64,000 nt of DNA, from the NCBI RefSeq assembly GCF_007176755.1, contig NZ_BJTV01000005.1, forward strand, positions 124,001 through 188,000, in the 5' to 3' direction. The notes beneath the pieces were generated by a model. It ran no database searches. It was not told the origin of the DNA and saw nothing but the letters and a program-made list of their open reading frames with translations. Positions 47,901 to 55,341 of this stretch are shown here, piece by piece; position 1 is the stretch's first letter, and each line of letters starts with the position of its first letter. The position numbers were made by a program, and so were the translations under genes. Source of the stretch: Streptomyces sp. 1-11 (lineage in GTDB: Bacteria > Actinomycetota > Actinomycetes > Streptomycetales > Streptomycetaceae).

Positions 47901-48035
47901 GCGGCCACCCTGGAGGGCGTGGCGGCGGGCCTCGCCTGGGCGGCCGGCCAGTGGCCCCGCCGGTTCGAGGTGGCGGCCCTGCTGGAGGACCCGTCCAGGA
48001 CGGAGGAACTGGCCCGGGACCGCTGGTTCGACTGA
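44907..48035 (+). CDS. Sacsin/Hsp90-like N-terminal ATPase domain protein, 1042 residues
   Basis: A very large protein with one recognisable domain: a GHKL ATPase at the N-terminus of the sacsin/Hsp90-like type. Its N box is VELAQNAADAA (E57, N61, D64) and its lid-region motif GRFGVGFAAVLSV (from G120). The remaining roughly 850 residues are acidic and leucine-rich, without a motif I can name, and include repeated patterns such as LLDAVDDALLLALPGLEEV. No signal peptide or transmembrane segment. GTG 44907 has GAGGAGA six bases upstream; a GTG two codons earlier lacks spacing. Sacsin-like ATPases in bacteria are found in chaperone-like and defence contexts; here the neighbours give no decisive hint. 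Confidence 0.8.
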   Translation: MSKYVRPAAEGADPFGTARLRRGVLDAWATSPARFREDANAEEDLVLGGYRDRLVVELAQNAADAAARAKAPGRLRLTLRDGVLVAANTGAALDATGVESLSTLRASAKREADDTHGAVGRFGVGFAAVLSVTDEPAIVGRHGGVRWSLAEARELAGETARHSPGLGDEVRRRDGHVPLLRLPFAAEGSAPDPYDTAVILPLRDAAAADLAERLLDAVDDALLLALPGLEEVVVEVDGESPRTLRRRTEDAFTVVEDSRDGVTRWRTVAAHGALTAELLADRPVEERLRPHWSVTWAVPADDEGRPARPRTAAVLHAPTPSDEALGVPALLIASFPLDTTRRHAAPGPLTDFLVQRAADAYAELLAGWRPVTDGVVGLVPGPLGKGELDGALRQAILERLPRTAFLPPAAVRAEDDDLPEALRPRDAEIVEGAGAGTVRVLAEVLPTLLPAGLERRAELRTLGVARLSLADAVDRLAGLEKDPGWWWRLYDSLAGVDPDRLSGLPVPLVDGRTTIGPRQVLLPGSDAAALDADVLGRLGLKVAHEEAVHPLLEKLGALAATPRAVLTTPQVRAAVAASLDDEGGALWEEDAPDAEELADTVLALVRDAALEPGDEPWLGALALPDEDGELAPAGELVLPGSPFARVIRADELAAVDHGLAEKWGEQPLTACGVLADFALVRATDVVLDPDELEPREGDFAEPDDAGLLDAVDVWCEDVLDRFPDTPVPPVATELVAVRDLDLVDDDKWPQALAMLARPPLRDALTQPVRVLLPDGTHEVVRPYTAWWLRGHPVLDGRRPAGLLAAGGDPLLHGLYDEADATGFEDEQVLRALGVRTSVSALLDEPGGAAELLDRLSEPERRVSPAQLHGLYGALAELDPERVTLPDELRAVVDGRVEVVDAADAVVVDSPDLLPFTSGVPLLPVRPARAADLAELFQVRRLSESVTGSVDSEGAEHGVPDAVRMLLGPRVPGTYVEHEELVVDGVEIDWRLTDDGTLHAATLEGVAAGLAWAAGQWPRRFEVAALLEDPSRTEELARDRWFD

Positions 48036-48182
48036 CACCCGCCGGTGCGTGCGCGGGTCGCTCGCAAAATCTTCAACTTTCGTACAACCGTTTCCCTGTG
48101 TGGCGGGTCTGATCAGCGAGTCGACTGACTCCCACGATCATTTGGGCACGCGAGTGCCCACCCTCTCCACACAGGGGAACGC

Positions 48183-49049
48183 ATGCGCATACGTGCCACC
48201 GTGGCCGCCGTGACCGGCGCCCTGGCCCTCTCCGCCCTCGCCGTGCCGGCCGCGCAGGCCGCCGACTCCGCCCCGTCCTACAAGGCGGCGGTCGCCAAGG
48301 TCCACTCGCACGCCACGTCCGGCAAGAACGGCCTCCGCGCGGCCACCGACGAGCCCGCGGACCTGGGCGTCACCTTCTCGAACCTCAAGATCGCCTCCGC
48401 GATCAAGGTCGGTACGACCAACCACGTCACCGCCACGGTCACCTACACGATGACCCACGGGGACAACTACGTCGTCGGCGGCGACGACTTCGACAACGGC
48501 CCGTACATCTACAAGCCGTCCACGGGCGGCTTCCTGGCCGGTGAGAACCCGTCCACCTGCACCGCCACCTCGGCGACGACCGCGAGCTGCAAGGGCCTCG
48601 TCGACATCTACCCGGCCGAGGGCGACCTGCTCAACATCGACGCCGGCACCTGGAAGGCCGGTGCGCTGGCCCTCCAGTACAGCACCGGTGACGCCTCCGT
48701 GGCCGAGGGCCTGGGCACCACCAAGGTCCAGCGCAACTCCAAGCTGACCGTCAACGCCTCGCCGGAGCCCGTCCGCAAGGGCGCGACCATCACGGTCACC
48801 GGCAAGCTGACCCGGGCCAACTGGGAGGACAACAAGTACCACGGCTACACCAGCCAGTCGGTGAAGCTGCAGTACCGCAAGAAGTCCTCCAGCACCTACA
48901 CCACGCTGAAGACCATCACCACCAACTCCACCGGCAGCCTGAAGACCACGACCAAGGCCACGGCCGACGGCTACTACCGCTTCGCCTACGCGGGCGGCAC
49001 CACCACCCCGGCGGTCAACGCCGCGGGTGACTACGTCGACGTGAAGTAA
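48183..49049 (+). CDS. Secreted beta-rich protein, paralogue A
   Basis: A 288-residue exported protein with a clear Sec signal peptide (MRIRATVAAVTGALALSALAVPAAQA, cleavage after AQA). The mature chain has an N-terminal Ig-like part (VTFSNLKIASAIKVGTTNHVTATVTYTMTHGD) with a Cys pair in STCTATSATTASC, and a C-terminal beta domain (SPEPVRKGATITVTGKLTRANWED...QSVKLQYRKKSSSTY...YYRFAYAGGTTTPAV). It ends GDYVDVK. About half of the residues match the adjacent gene at 49275 by eye. The ATG has AGGGGAA before it. Function unknown; the fold suggests an adhesive or matrix protein. Confidence 0.82.
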   Translation: MRIRATVAAVTGALALSALAVPAAQAADSAPSYKAAVAKVHSHATSGKNGLRAATDEPADLGVTFSNLKIASAIKVGTTNHVTATVTYTMTHGDNYVVGGDDFDNGPYIYKPSTGGFLAGENPSTCTATSATTASCKGLVDIYPAEGDLLNIDAGTWKAGALALQYSTGDASVAEGLGTTKVQRNSKLTVNASPEPVRKGATITVTGKLTRANWEDNKYHGYTSQSVKLQYRKKSSSTYTTLKTITTNSTGSLKTTTKATADGYYRFAYAGGTTTPAVNAAGDYVDVK

Positions 49050-49065
49050 GCGGCACCGCACCGCA

Positions 49066-49098
49066 CCGGCCCCGGGAACGCGCCGTTCCCGGGGCCGG
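49066..49098 (+). terminator. Terminator of secreted paralogue A
   Basis: A perfect 15-bp stem (49066-49080 with 49084-49098), three-base loop, followed by AAGCTTTTC with four T on the plus strand. Confidence 0.9.
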
Positions 49099-49274
49099 AA
49101 GCTTTTCTCCCACTTGTGCCGGGGCCCGGCCCCACCTGGGTAACGGGCAGGCAATCGGGTTTCAAAGATCTGGCCGGAAGTCGTTCTCGCCCTACAACCG
49201 GAGCCCGGTGTCGCGGATCTGATCGCGTGAGTCAGCCGACTCCACGATCACCTCTCCCTCCAAGGGAACCGCAC

Positions 49275-50105
49275 ATGCGCATACGTGCCACCGTGGCCGC
49301 CGTCTCCGGCGCCCTGGCCCTCTCCGCCCTCGTCGTCCCGGCCGCGCACGCGGCCACGTCGAGCGGCACGCCGTACACCCTGGACGCCGGCTTCACCGGC
49401 GTCACGATCGCCAAGGCGATCAAGGTCGGCACCACCAACGAGGTCAGCACCAAGTACACCTACACGCTGACCCACGGCGCCGGCGTCGACATCACGGCGA
49501 AGGACTTCTACACCGACGCCTTCCTCTACCGCGGCTCCTTCGACGACCCGAGCGCCGAGCTGTACGGCGACGACGCCGCGACCTGCACCGCCACCTCGGC
49601 GACCACCGCCACCTGCACGGGCACCATCGACATCCGCCCGGCCGGCGGCGACCTGACGAACGCGGGCGCCGGCAGCTGGAAGGTGGCCGCCGAGGCCATC
49701 GCCTTCAACGGCCAGGACCCGAACAGCCCGGACATGAGCAAGGTCGGTTACAAGGACCAGGACGGCCTCGGCGCCACCCTGGTCCAGCGCTACTCCAAGC
49801 TCACCGCCGACGCCTCCCCGGAGCCGGTCTACAAGGGCAAGACCCTCACGGTCACGGGCAAGCTCTCCCGCGCCAACTGGGAGGACCACCTGTACCACGG
49901 CTACAGCGGCCAGCCGGTCAAGCTCCAGTTCCGCAAGGCGGGCACGAGCACGTACACCACCGTCAAGACGGTCTACTCCGACTCGACGGGCAACCTGAAG
50001 ACCACCGCCACGGCCTCCTACGACGGCTACTGGCGCTACAGCTTCGCGGGCACCTCGACCACCCCGGCGGTCAGCGCCACCGGCGACTACGTCGACGTGA
50101 AGTAG
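49275..50105 (+). CDS. Secreted beta-rich protein, paralogue B
   Basis: A 276-residue exported protein, tandem paralogue of the preceding gene. The signal peptide (MRIRATVAAVSGALALSALVVPAAHA) is almost identical. It shares the Cys pair ATCTATSATTATC, the SPEPVYKGKTLTVTGKLSRANWED segment and the same C-terminal GDYVDVK. It lacks about 20 residues after the signal sequence present in paralogue A, and has an extra NSPDMSKVGYKDQ segment. Upstream sequences of the two genes are also duplicated. It converges with the P-type ATPase gene with only three bases between stops, so one transcript must read into the other gene or end inside it. Confidence 0.82.
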   Translation: MRIRATVAAVSGALALSALVVPAAHAATSSGTPYTLDAGFTGVTIAKAIKVGTTNEVSTKYTYTLTHGAGVDITAKDFYTDAFLYRGSFDDPSAELYGDDAATCTATSATTATCTGTIDIRPAGGDLTNAGAGSWKVAAEAIAFNGQDPNSPDMSKVGYKDQDGLGATLVQRYSKLTADASPEPVYKGKTLTVTGKLSRANWEDHLYHGYSGQPVKLQFRKAGTSTYTTVKTVYSDSTGNLKTTATASYDGYWRYSFAGTSTTPAVSATGDYVDVK

Positions 50106-50108
50106 ACC

Positions 50109-52505
50109 TCACGCCGGGAAGCGGCGGCCGACCCATTTCCACAGGAACTCCAGGGCGGCCGCCGCCACCGCCGAGACGGCCACCGCCGTCCACGGCACGG
50201 CGACGCCCACCAGTCTGAGGGCGAAGAAGTCCTGCAGCGCCGGCACGACGAGGACCAGCAGGAAGGCCGCGCCCATCGCGGCCACCAGGACGATCCGCCA
50301 CCAGGTGTACGGGCGGGCGATGATCGCCAGGATCCACATGGAGACCAGGAACAGCGTGAGGGTGGCCGCGCTGGTCTCCGCCTCCAGGGAGCCCGCCCCG
50401 GTGTAGTGGTCTCGGGCCAGCAGGAATGTCGCGAAGGTCGCCACTCCCGCCACCACCCCGCCGGGCACGGCGTACCGCATGACCCTGCGGACGAAGTGCG
50501 GATGGGCCCGCTCCGTGTTGGGCGCCAAGGCCAGGAAGAAGGCCGGGACGCCGATGGTCAGCGTGGACAGCAGGGTCAGGTGCCGCGGCAGGAACGGGTA
50601 CTCCACCCGCCAGCACACCACCAGCAGCGCGAGCAGCACCGAGTACACCGTCTTGACCAGGAAGAGCGTCGCCACGCGCGTGATGTTGCCGATCACCCGG
50701 CGGCCCTCGGCGACCACCGACGGCAGCGTGGCGAAGCTGTTGTCCAGCAGGACGATCTGCGCCACCGCCCGGGTCGCCTCCGAGCCCGAGCCCATGGCGA
50801 CGCCGATGTCGGCGTCCTTCAGGGCCAGCACGTCGTTCACGCCGTCCCCGGTCATCGCGACCGTGTGCCCGCCCGCCTGGAGCGCGCCGACCATCTCCCG
50901 CTTCTGCTGCGGGGTGACCCGGCCGAAGACGGTCCCCTCGTCCAGCGCCCTCGCCATGTCGTCCCGGTCGGCCGGGAGCTTGCGCGCGTCCACCGCCGTC
51001 CCGGACAGGCCCAGTTTGGCCGCGACCGCGCCGACGGACACCGCGTTGTCGCCGGAGATCACCTTCGCGTGGACCTCCTGGTGGGCGAAGTAGCGCAGGG
51101 TGTCGCCCGCGTCGGGGCGCAGCCGCTGCTCCAGCACGACCAGGGCGGTGGGGCGGGCGCCGCGGGCCGGCTCGGGGTCGTCCAGTTCGCGGGCGGCGCG
51201 GGCCAGCAGCAGGACCCGCAGCCCCTGTTCGTTCAGGCGCTCCGTCTCGGACAGCGCGGGGTCGTCCTGGGCGAGCAGCACGTCGGGGGCGCCCAGCAGC
51301 CACGTGCTGGCCTCGCCGTCGCCCTCGCTGAAGGCGGCGCCGCTGTACTTGCGGGCGGAGGAGAAGGGCAGCGACTCGACGCAGCGCCACTCCTCGCTGT
51401 CCGGACAGGCGTCGATGATCGCCTGCAGGGAGGCGTTGGGGTGCGGGTCGGACTCGCCGAGGGCGCCGAGCACCCGGCGCACGTACGGCTCGTCCGCCCC
51501 GTTCAGCGGCCGCAGCTCGGTGACGTCCATGCCGCCCTCGGTCAGCGTGCCGGTCTTGTCCAGGCAGACGGTGTCGACCCGGGCCAGGCCCTCGATGGCG
51601 GGCAGCTCCTGCACCAGGCACTGCTTGCGCCCGAGCCGGATCACCCCGATGGCGAAGGCCACGGAGGTGAGCAGCACCAGCCCCTCCGGGACCATCGGGA
51701 CGATGCCGCCGACCGTGCGGGCCACCGCGTCCTTGAGGTTGTCGCTCTTCACCACGAGCTGGGTGATGACCAGGCCGATGGCGGCCGGGACCATCATCCA
51801 GGTCACGTACTTCAAAATCGTGGAGATGCCGGAGCGCAGCTCGGAGTGGACCAGCGTGAACCGGGACGCCTCGTCGGCGAGCTGCGCCGCGTACGCCTCC
51901 CGCCCCACCCTGGTCGCCCGGAACGCGCCGCCGCCGGCGACCACGAAGCTGCCCGACAGGACCGGGTCGCCGGGTCGTTTGACCACGGGGTCCGCCTCAC
52001 CGGTGAGCAGCGACTCGTCGATCTCCAGGCCGTCGGCCTCGGCGCACACCCCGTCCACGACGATCTTGTCGCCGGGGCCCGTCTCCACGAGGTCGTCGAG
52101 GACGATCTCGTGCGTGGCCACTTCGACCGCGGCCCCGTCGCGGCGCACGGTCGGCCGGGCCTCGCCGATCACGGCCAGCGAGTCCAGGGTCTGCTTGGCC
52201 CGCCACTCCTGCACGATCCCGATTCCGGTGTTGGCGAGGATCACGAAGCCGAACAGGCTGTCCTGGATCGGCGCGACGAACAGCATGACCAGCCACAGCA
52301 CGCCGATGATCGCGTTGAACCGCGTGAAGACGTTCGCGCGGACGATCTCGCCGATCGAGCGGCTGCTGCGCACCGGGACGTCGTTGACCTGCCCCCGCGC
52401 GACGCGCTCGGCGACCTCGGCCCGGGACAGGCCCGCCGACCGGACCCCTGGCAGGGCCATTGGATGCACCGGGTCGAGTTCGGCGCCCGCGTCGATGTGC
52501 GTCAT
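50109..52505 (-). CDS. Cation-translocating P-type ATPase (CtpE-like)
   Basis: A 798-residue P-type ATPase. The phosphorylation motif is CLDKTGTLT with Asp316. The actuator has the TGEADPV loop, and the hinge carries MTGDGVNDVLALKDADIGVAMGSGSEATRAVAQ. The ion-binding membrane helix 4 motif is VPEGL at about 270, as in Ca/Mg-type pumps, instead of the CPC of heavy-metal pumps. About ten membrane helices are visible, including a large C-terminal set. The architecture resembles mycobacterial CtpE, reported as a calcium importer; the transported ion is an inference. ATG 52505 is the first in frame. No regulator or accessory gene is adjacent. Confidence 0.9.
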   Translation of the reverse strand: MTHIDAGAELDPVHPMALPGVRSAGLSRAEVAERVARGQVNDVPVRSSRSIGEIVRANVFTRFNAIIGVLWLVMLFVAPIQDSLFGFVILANTGIGIVQEWRAKQTLDSLAVIGEARPTVRRDGAAVEVATHEIVLDDLVETGPGDKIVVDGVCAEADGLEIDESLLTGEADPVVKRPGDPVLSGSFVVAGGGAFRATRVGREAYAAQLADEASRFTLVHSELRSGISTILKYVTWMMVPAAIGLVITQLVVKSDNLKDAVARTVGGIVPMVPEGLVLLTSVAFAIGVIRLGRKQCLVQELPAIEGLARVDTVCLDKTGTLTEGGMDVTELRPLNGADEPYVRRVLGALGESDPHPNASLQAIIDACPDSEEWRCVESLPFSSARKYSGAAFSEGDGEASTWLLGAPDVLLAQDDPALSETERLNEQGLRVLLLARAARELDDPEPARGARPTALVVLEQRLRPDAGDTLRYFAHQEVHAKVISGDNAVSVGAVAAKLGLSGTAVDARKLPADRDDMARALDEGTVFGRVTPQQKREMVGALQAGGHTVAMTGDGVNDVLALKDADIGVAMGSGSEATRAVAQIVLLDNSFATLPSVVAEGRRVIGNITRVATLFLVKTVYSVLLALLVVCWRVEYPFLPRHLTLLSTLTIGVPAFFLALAPNTERAHPHFVRRVMRYAVPGGVVAGVATFATFLLARDHYTGAGSLEAETSAATLTLFLVSMWILAIIARPYTWWRIVLVAAMGAAFLLVLVVPALQDFFALRLVGVAVPWTAVAVSAVAAAALEFLWKWVGRRFPA

Positions 52506-52650
52506 GCATTCGACGGTACGTGTGGATTTGCGGCTTCACCTGCCGAGTGCGGGCAAGATCCGACCTGGGGAGGAGGGGTGTCGTGCGCTGGTTGGAGACT
52601 CTCCCCGGCCGCCCGCCGGCCGCCTCGCCCCGAAAACGCCGAGGCCGGCG

Positions 52651-52920
52651 CTACCTCCCCGAGGTGGCCGCCCTCAGCGCCGCGTCCCGTTTGATCGCCG
52701 CGTCCCGCCTGCGGACGTACCAGACGCCGATCAGGCCGAGACCGCCGCCGGCCAGGCAGGTCCACAGCCACCACAGGTGGCCGTGGTCGTCGAACCAGCC
52801 GTAGAAGGGGAGCTGGACCAGGAAGAGGACGAACCACACGATCGTGCCGCCGGTGATGGTGGCGACCACGGGCCCCTCCAGGGGCTCCGGCGCCTCGTGC
52901 TTGGGGGTCCACTTCGTCAT
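52651..52920 (-). CDS. DUF2530-type small membrane protein
   Basis: An 89-residue protein with two transmembrane segments (VATITGGTIVWFVLFLVQLPFYGW and LWWLWTCLAGGGLGLIGVWYV) and a short basic C-terminus RRRDAAIKRDAA. The hydrophilic N-terminus begins MTKWTPKHEAPEPLEG. I recognise it as a probable DUF2530 protein, a family common in Streptomyces, often located near purine permease genes. ATG 52920 is preferred to an in-frame GTG two codons upstream. It diverges from the NCS2 permease gene. Confidence 0.75.
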   Translation of the reverse strand: MTKWTPKHEAPEPLEGPVVATITGGTIVWFVLFLVQLPFYGWFDDHGHLWWLWTCLAGGGLGLIGVWYVRRRDAAIKRDAALRAATSGR

Positions 52921-52980
52921 GGGCACAGCTTACGAGGTGATCAGGTCTACGCGCGGAGATGGCAAATTGCCACTCATACG

Positions 52981-53051
52981 TTCATACTGAAACCGTTTGT
53001 CTTTGGCCGCTTCTGTTCGTATGAAACTCCAACGGGGCTCGGGGGAACCCC
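52981..53051 (+). promoter_or_regulatory. Possible structured leader of the purine permease gene
   Basis: TTCATAC at 52981-52987 can pair with GTATGAA at 53019-53025, enclosing 31 bases. A second small stem, CGGGG/CCCCG at about 53034-53051, follows just before the ribosome site and ATG 53070. The A/T content is high for this chromosome. Either an RNA regulatory structure or a promoter with operator is possible. Confidence 0.35.
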
Positions 53052-53069
53052 GCTGGTGATGAGGTCCTC

Positions 53070-54521
53070 ATGTCCACCTCGGCTCCTGCCAAGGTCCCCG
53101 CCCCCGAGCAGCCGGGCGGCACTCCCGCCTACGGTGCTCTCGACCGCTACTTCAAGATCTCCGAGCGCGGCAGCACGCTCGGGCGCGAGATCCGGGGCGG
53201 TTTCGCCACCTTCTTCGCGATGGCGTACATCATCGTGCTGAACCCGATCATCCTGGGCAGCGCGAAGGACATGTACGGGCACCACCTGGACAACGGGCAG
53301 CTGGTGACCGCGACCGCGCTGACGGCCGCGTTCACCACGCTGCTGATGGGCGTCATCGGCAACGTGCCGATCGCGCTCGCCGCCGGTCTCGGTGTGAACT
53401 CCGTCGTCGCGCTCCAGCTCGCCCCGCGGATGTCCTGGCCGGACGCCATGGGCATGGTCGTGCTGGCCGGCTTCGTGGTCATGCTGCTGGTCGCCACCGG
53501 GCTGCGCGAGCGCGTGATGAACGCCGTGCCGTTCGGCCTGCGCAAGGCGATCTCCATCGGCATCGGCCTGTTCATCATGCTGATCGGCCTGGTCGACTCC
53601 GGCTTCGTCACCCGTATGCCGGACGCCGCGCAGACCACCGTCCCGCTGCAGCTCGGCGTCGGCGGTCACCTCAACGGCTGGCCGGTGCTGATCTTCATCC
53701 TCGGCGCGCTGCTCACCTTCGCGCTGATCGTCCGCAAGGTGCCGGGCGCGATCCTGATCTCCATCGTCGGGATGACCGTCCTCGCGCTGATCATCAACTC
53801 GGTCGCCCACATCTCCACCTGGGGCCTGACGGTCCCGAAGTGGCCCGGCAACCCGGTGGCCACGCCCGACTTCGGCCTGGTCGGCCAGTTCAGCCTCTTC
53901 GGCGGCTTCTCCAAGGTCGGCGTGCTGACCGGCATCCTCTTCGTCTTCACCGTCCTGCTGTCGTGCTTCTTCGACGCGATGGGCACGATCATGGGCATCG
54001 GCGACGAGGCCAAGCTGACGGACGCCCAGGGCTACATGCCGGGCATCAACAAGGTGCTCTTCGTCGACGGCGTCGCGGTCGCGGCGGGCGGCGCCAGCTC
54101 CGCCTCGGCCACCACCGCGTTCGTGGAGTCCACGGCGGGCGTCGGCGAGGGCGCGCGCACCGGTTTCGCGAACGTGGTCACGGGCGGCCTGTTCGCGGTG
54201 GCCCTCTTCCTCACCCCGGTCGCCACCATGGTCCCGTCCCAGGCGGCCACGCCGGCCCTGATCGCGGTGGGCTTCCTGATCCTCTCGAACTCCGTCAAGG
54301 AGATCGACTGGGCGGACTACACCATCGCCATCCCGGCCTTCGTGACCATGATGATGATGCCGTTCACCTACTCGATCACCAACGGCATCGGCATGGGCTT
54401 CATCACCTTCGTGGTGCTGCGCCTGGCCGCCGGGCGGCCCCGCGAGGTCCCGGTCGCGATGTACGCCGTCGCCGCGGTGTTCGCCTTCTACTACCTGATG
54501 CCGGCCCTGGGCCTCACCTGA
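53070..54521 (+). CDS. NCS2-family purine permease (AzgA type)
   Basis: A 483-residue polytopic transporter with about 12-14 membrane segments, of the AzgA branch of nucleobase:cation symporter 2 (adenine, guanine, hypoxanthine). Markers: RGGFATFFAMAYIIVLNPIIL near the start, GLGVNSVVALQL, FGLRKAISIGIGLFIMLIGLVDSG, FFDAMGTIMGIGDEA and SSASATTAFVESTAGVGEGARTG, which contains the conserved substrate-site segment. ATG 53070 has GATGAGG before it. It is divergent from the DUF2530 gene, and a short AT-rich leader with potential stem-loops precedes it. It converges with the ribbon-helix-helix gene with a 10-base gap. Confidence 0.92.
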   Translation: MSTSAPAKVPAPEQPGGTPAYGALDRYFKISERGSTLGREIRGGFATFFAMAYIIVLNPIILGSAKDMYGHHLDNGQLVTATALTAAFTTLLMGVIGNVPIALAAGLGVNSVVALQLAPRMSWPDAMGMVVLAGFVVMLLVATGLRERVMNAVPFGLRKAISIGIGLFIMLIGLVDSGFVTRMPDAAQTTVPLQLGVGGHLNGWPVLIFILGALLTFALIVRKVPGAILISIVGMTVLALIINSVAHISTWGLTVPKWPGNPVATPDFGLVGQFSLFGGFSKVGVLTGILFVFTVLLSCFFDAMGTIMGIGDEAKLTDAQGYMPGINKVLFVDGVAVAAGGASSASATTAFVESTAGVGEGARTGFANVVTGGLFAVALFLTPVATMVPSQAATPALIAVGFLILSNSVKEIDWADYTIAIPAFVTMMMMPFTYSITNGIGMGFITFVVLRLAAGRPREVPVAMYAVAAVFAFYYLMPALGLT

Positions 54522-54531
54522 GGCGCGGGCG

Positions 54532-54747
54532 TCAGGTGACGCCGTAGAACTTCTCCGTCTCCTCGACGGCGGCCTTGAACCGCTCGTCGAAGTCGTCCCG
54601 AATGAGCGTGCGGACCACATAGTCCTGCACGCTCATTCCTCTTCTCGCCGCGTGGTGGCGGAGCCGTTCGAGCAGCTCCCCGTCTATCCGCAGGCTGAGC
54701 ACAGTGGTCCCCATGTGTACGAGGGTGGCCACATCCGGCCATCCCAT
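54532..54747 (-). CDS. Ribbon-helix-helix DNA-binding protein
   Basis: A 71-residue protein of CopG/Arc-like type: a beta strand TVLSLRIDGELLERLRHHAARRG, then the second helix SVQDYVVRTLIRDDFDERFKAAVEETEKFYGVT. Such proteins are often antitoxins, but no toxin gene is adjacent, so it may be a free-standing regulator. ATG 54747 has GGAAAG about eight bases upstream; ATG 54714 (MGTTVLS) would remove 11 residues and also fits the family. It lies divergent from the MarR gene with about 115 bases between. Confidence 0.8.
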   Translation of the reverse strand: MGWPDVATLVHMGTTVLSLRIDGELLERLRHHAARRGMSVQDYVVRTLIRDDFDERFKAAVEETEKFYGVT

Positions 54748-54838
54748 GCGTCACTTTCCGGCAACGACTCACTCTTACGAGTGGTCATTGCGGCGAGTGG
54801 CGGGTGTCACGGGCGTCCTGCCCCCTCCCCGGTGGTCC

Positions 54839-54864
54839 TTAGCGAGAGTAATGAGTTACGCTAA
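54839..54864 (+). promoter_or_regulatory. Probable MarR operator overlapping the start codon
   Basis: TTAGCG at 54839-54844 and CGCTAA at 54859-54864 form an inverted repeat with a 14-base spacer, the usual size of MarR-family sites. The last base is the A of the marR ATG, so binding would block both promoter and leaderless or near-leaderless transcript start. Confidence 0.65.
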
Positions 54865-55307
54865 TGACCATGCCGGACCTCACCCATGGCGACGACGCCG
54901 CCGCCGTGAACTCCCTGCGCTCCGCCGTGATGCGACTGTCCCGTCGCCTCAAGCACCAGCGCGTCGACGAGTCGCTGAGCCCCACCGAGATGTCGGTGCT
55001 GGGCACCCTCTCCCGCTGCGGCACCGCCACCCCGGGCGAACTCGCCCGCAAGGAGCACGTGCAGCCCCCGTCGATGACCCGCATCGTCGCGCTGCTGGAG
55101 GCCAAGGGGCTGGTCCGGCTCGAACCGCACCCCGAGGACCGTCGCCAGAAGACCGTCACCAGGACCGAACAGGCCGAGGCGATGCTCGAGGAGAGCCGCC
55201 GCAAGCGCAACGCGTTCCTGGCCGGCCTGGTCGACGCCCTCGACGAGGACGAGTGGGCCAAGCTCCGCGCCGCCGCCCCGGTGCTGGAGAAGCTCGCGCA
55301 CCTGTAA
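54864..55307 (+). CDS. MarR-family regulator
   Basis: A 147-residue dimeric winged-helix repressor. Helices SLRSAVMRLSRRLKHQR, then LSPTEMSVLGTLSRCGTATPGELARKEHVQPPSMTRIVALLEAKGLVRLEPHPEDRRQKTVT contain the recognition helix and beta wing (DRRQ). The C-terminal dimerisation helix is EDEWAKLRAAAPVLEKLAHL. The ATG at 54864 is only preceded by the operator, giving almost no leader; ATG 54870 is the alternative. An MFS exporter gene follows by 34 bases, so it is probably an autoregulated drug-efflux operon that responds to a small aromatic ligand. Confidence 0.92.
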   Translation: MTMPDLTHGDDAAAVNSLRSAVMRLSRRLKHQRVDESLSPTEMSVLGTLSRCGTATPGELARKEHVQPPSMTRIVALLEAKGLVRLEPHPEDRRQKTVTRTEQAEAMLEESRRKRNAFLAGLVDALDEDEWAKLRAAAPVLEKLAHL

Positions 55308-55341
55308 GCCATTCACCCCCGCCAGGAGGAGGCGAACACTT

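Noticed and set aside
44862..48038. Minus-strand frame of 1058 codons opposite the sacsin-like gene
   Set aside because: Antisense shadow with Gly/Val/Gln/Arg-rich composition; the plus-strand frame has ATPase motifs and a good ribosome site.
54532..54747. Toxin-antitoxin pair around the ribbon-helix-helix gene
   Set aside because: Neighbouring genes are a purine permease and a MarR regulator; no toxin-sized partner frame was found.
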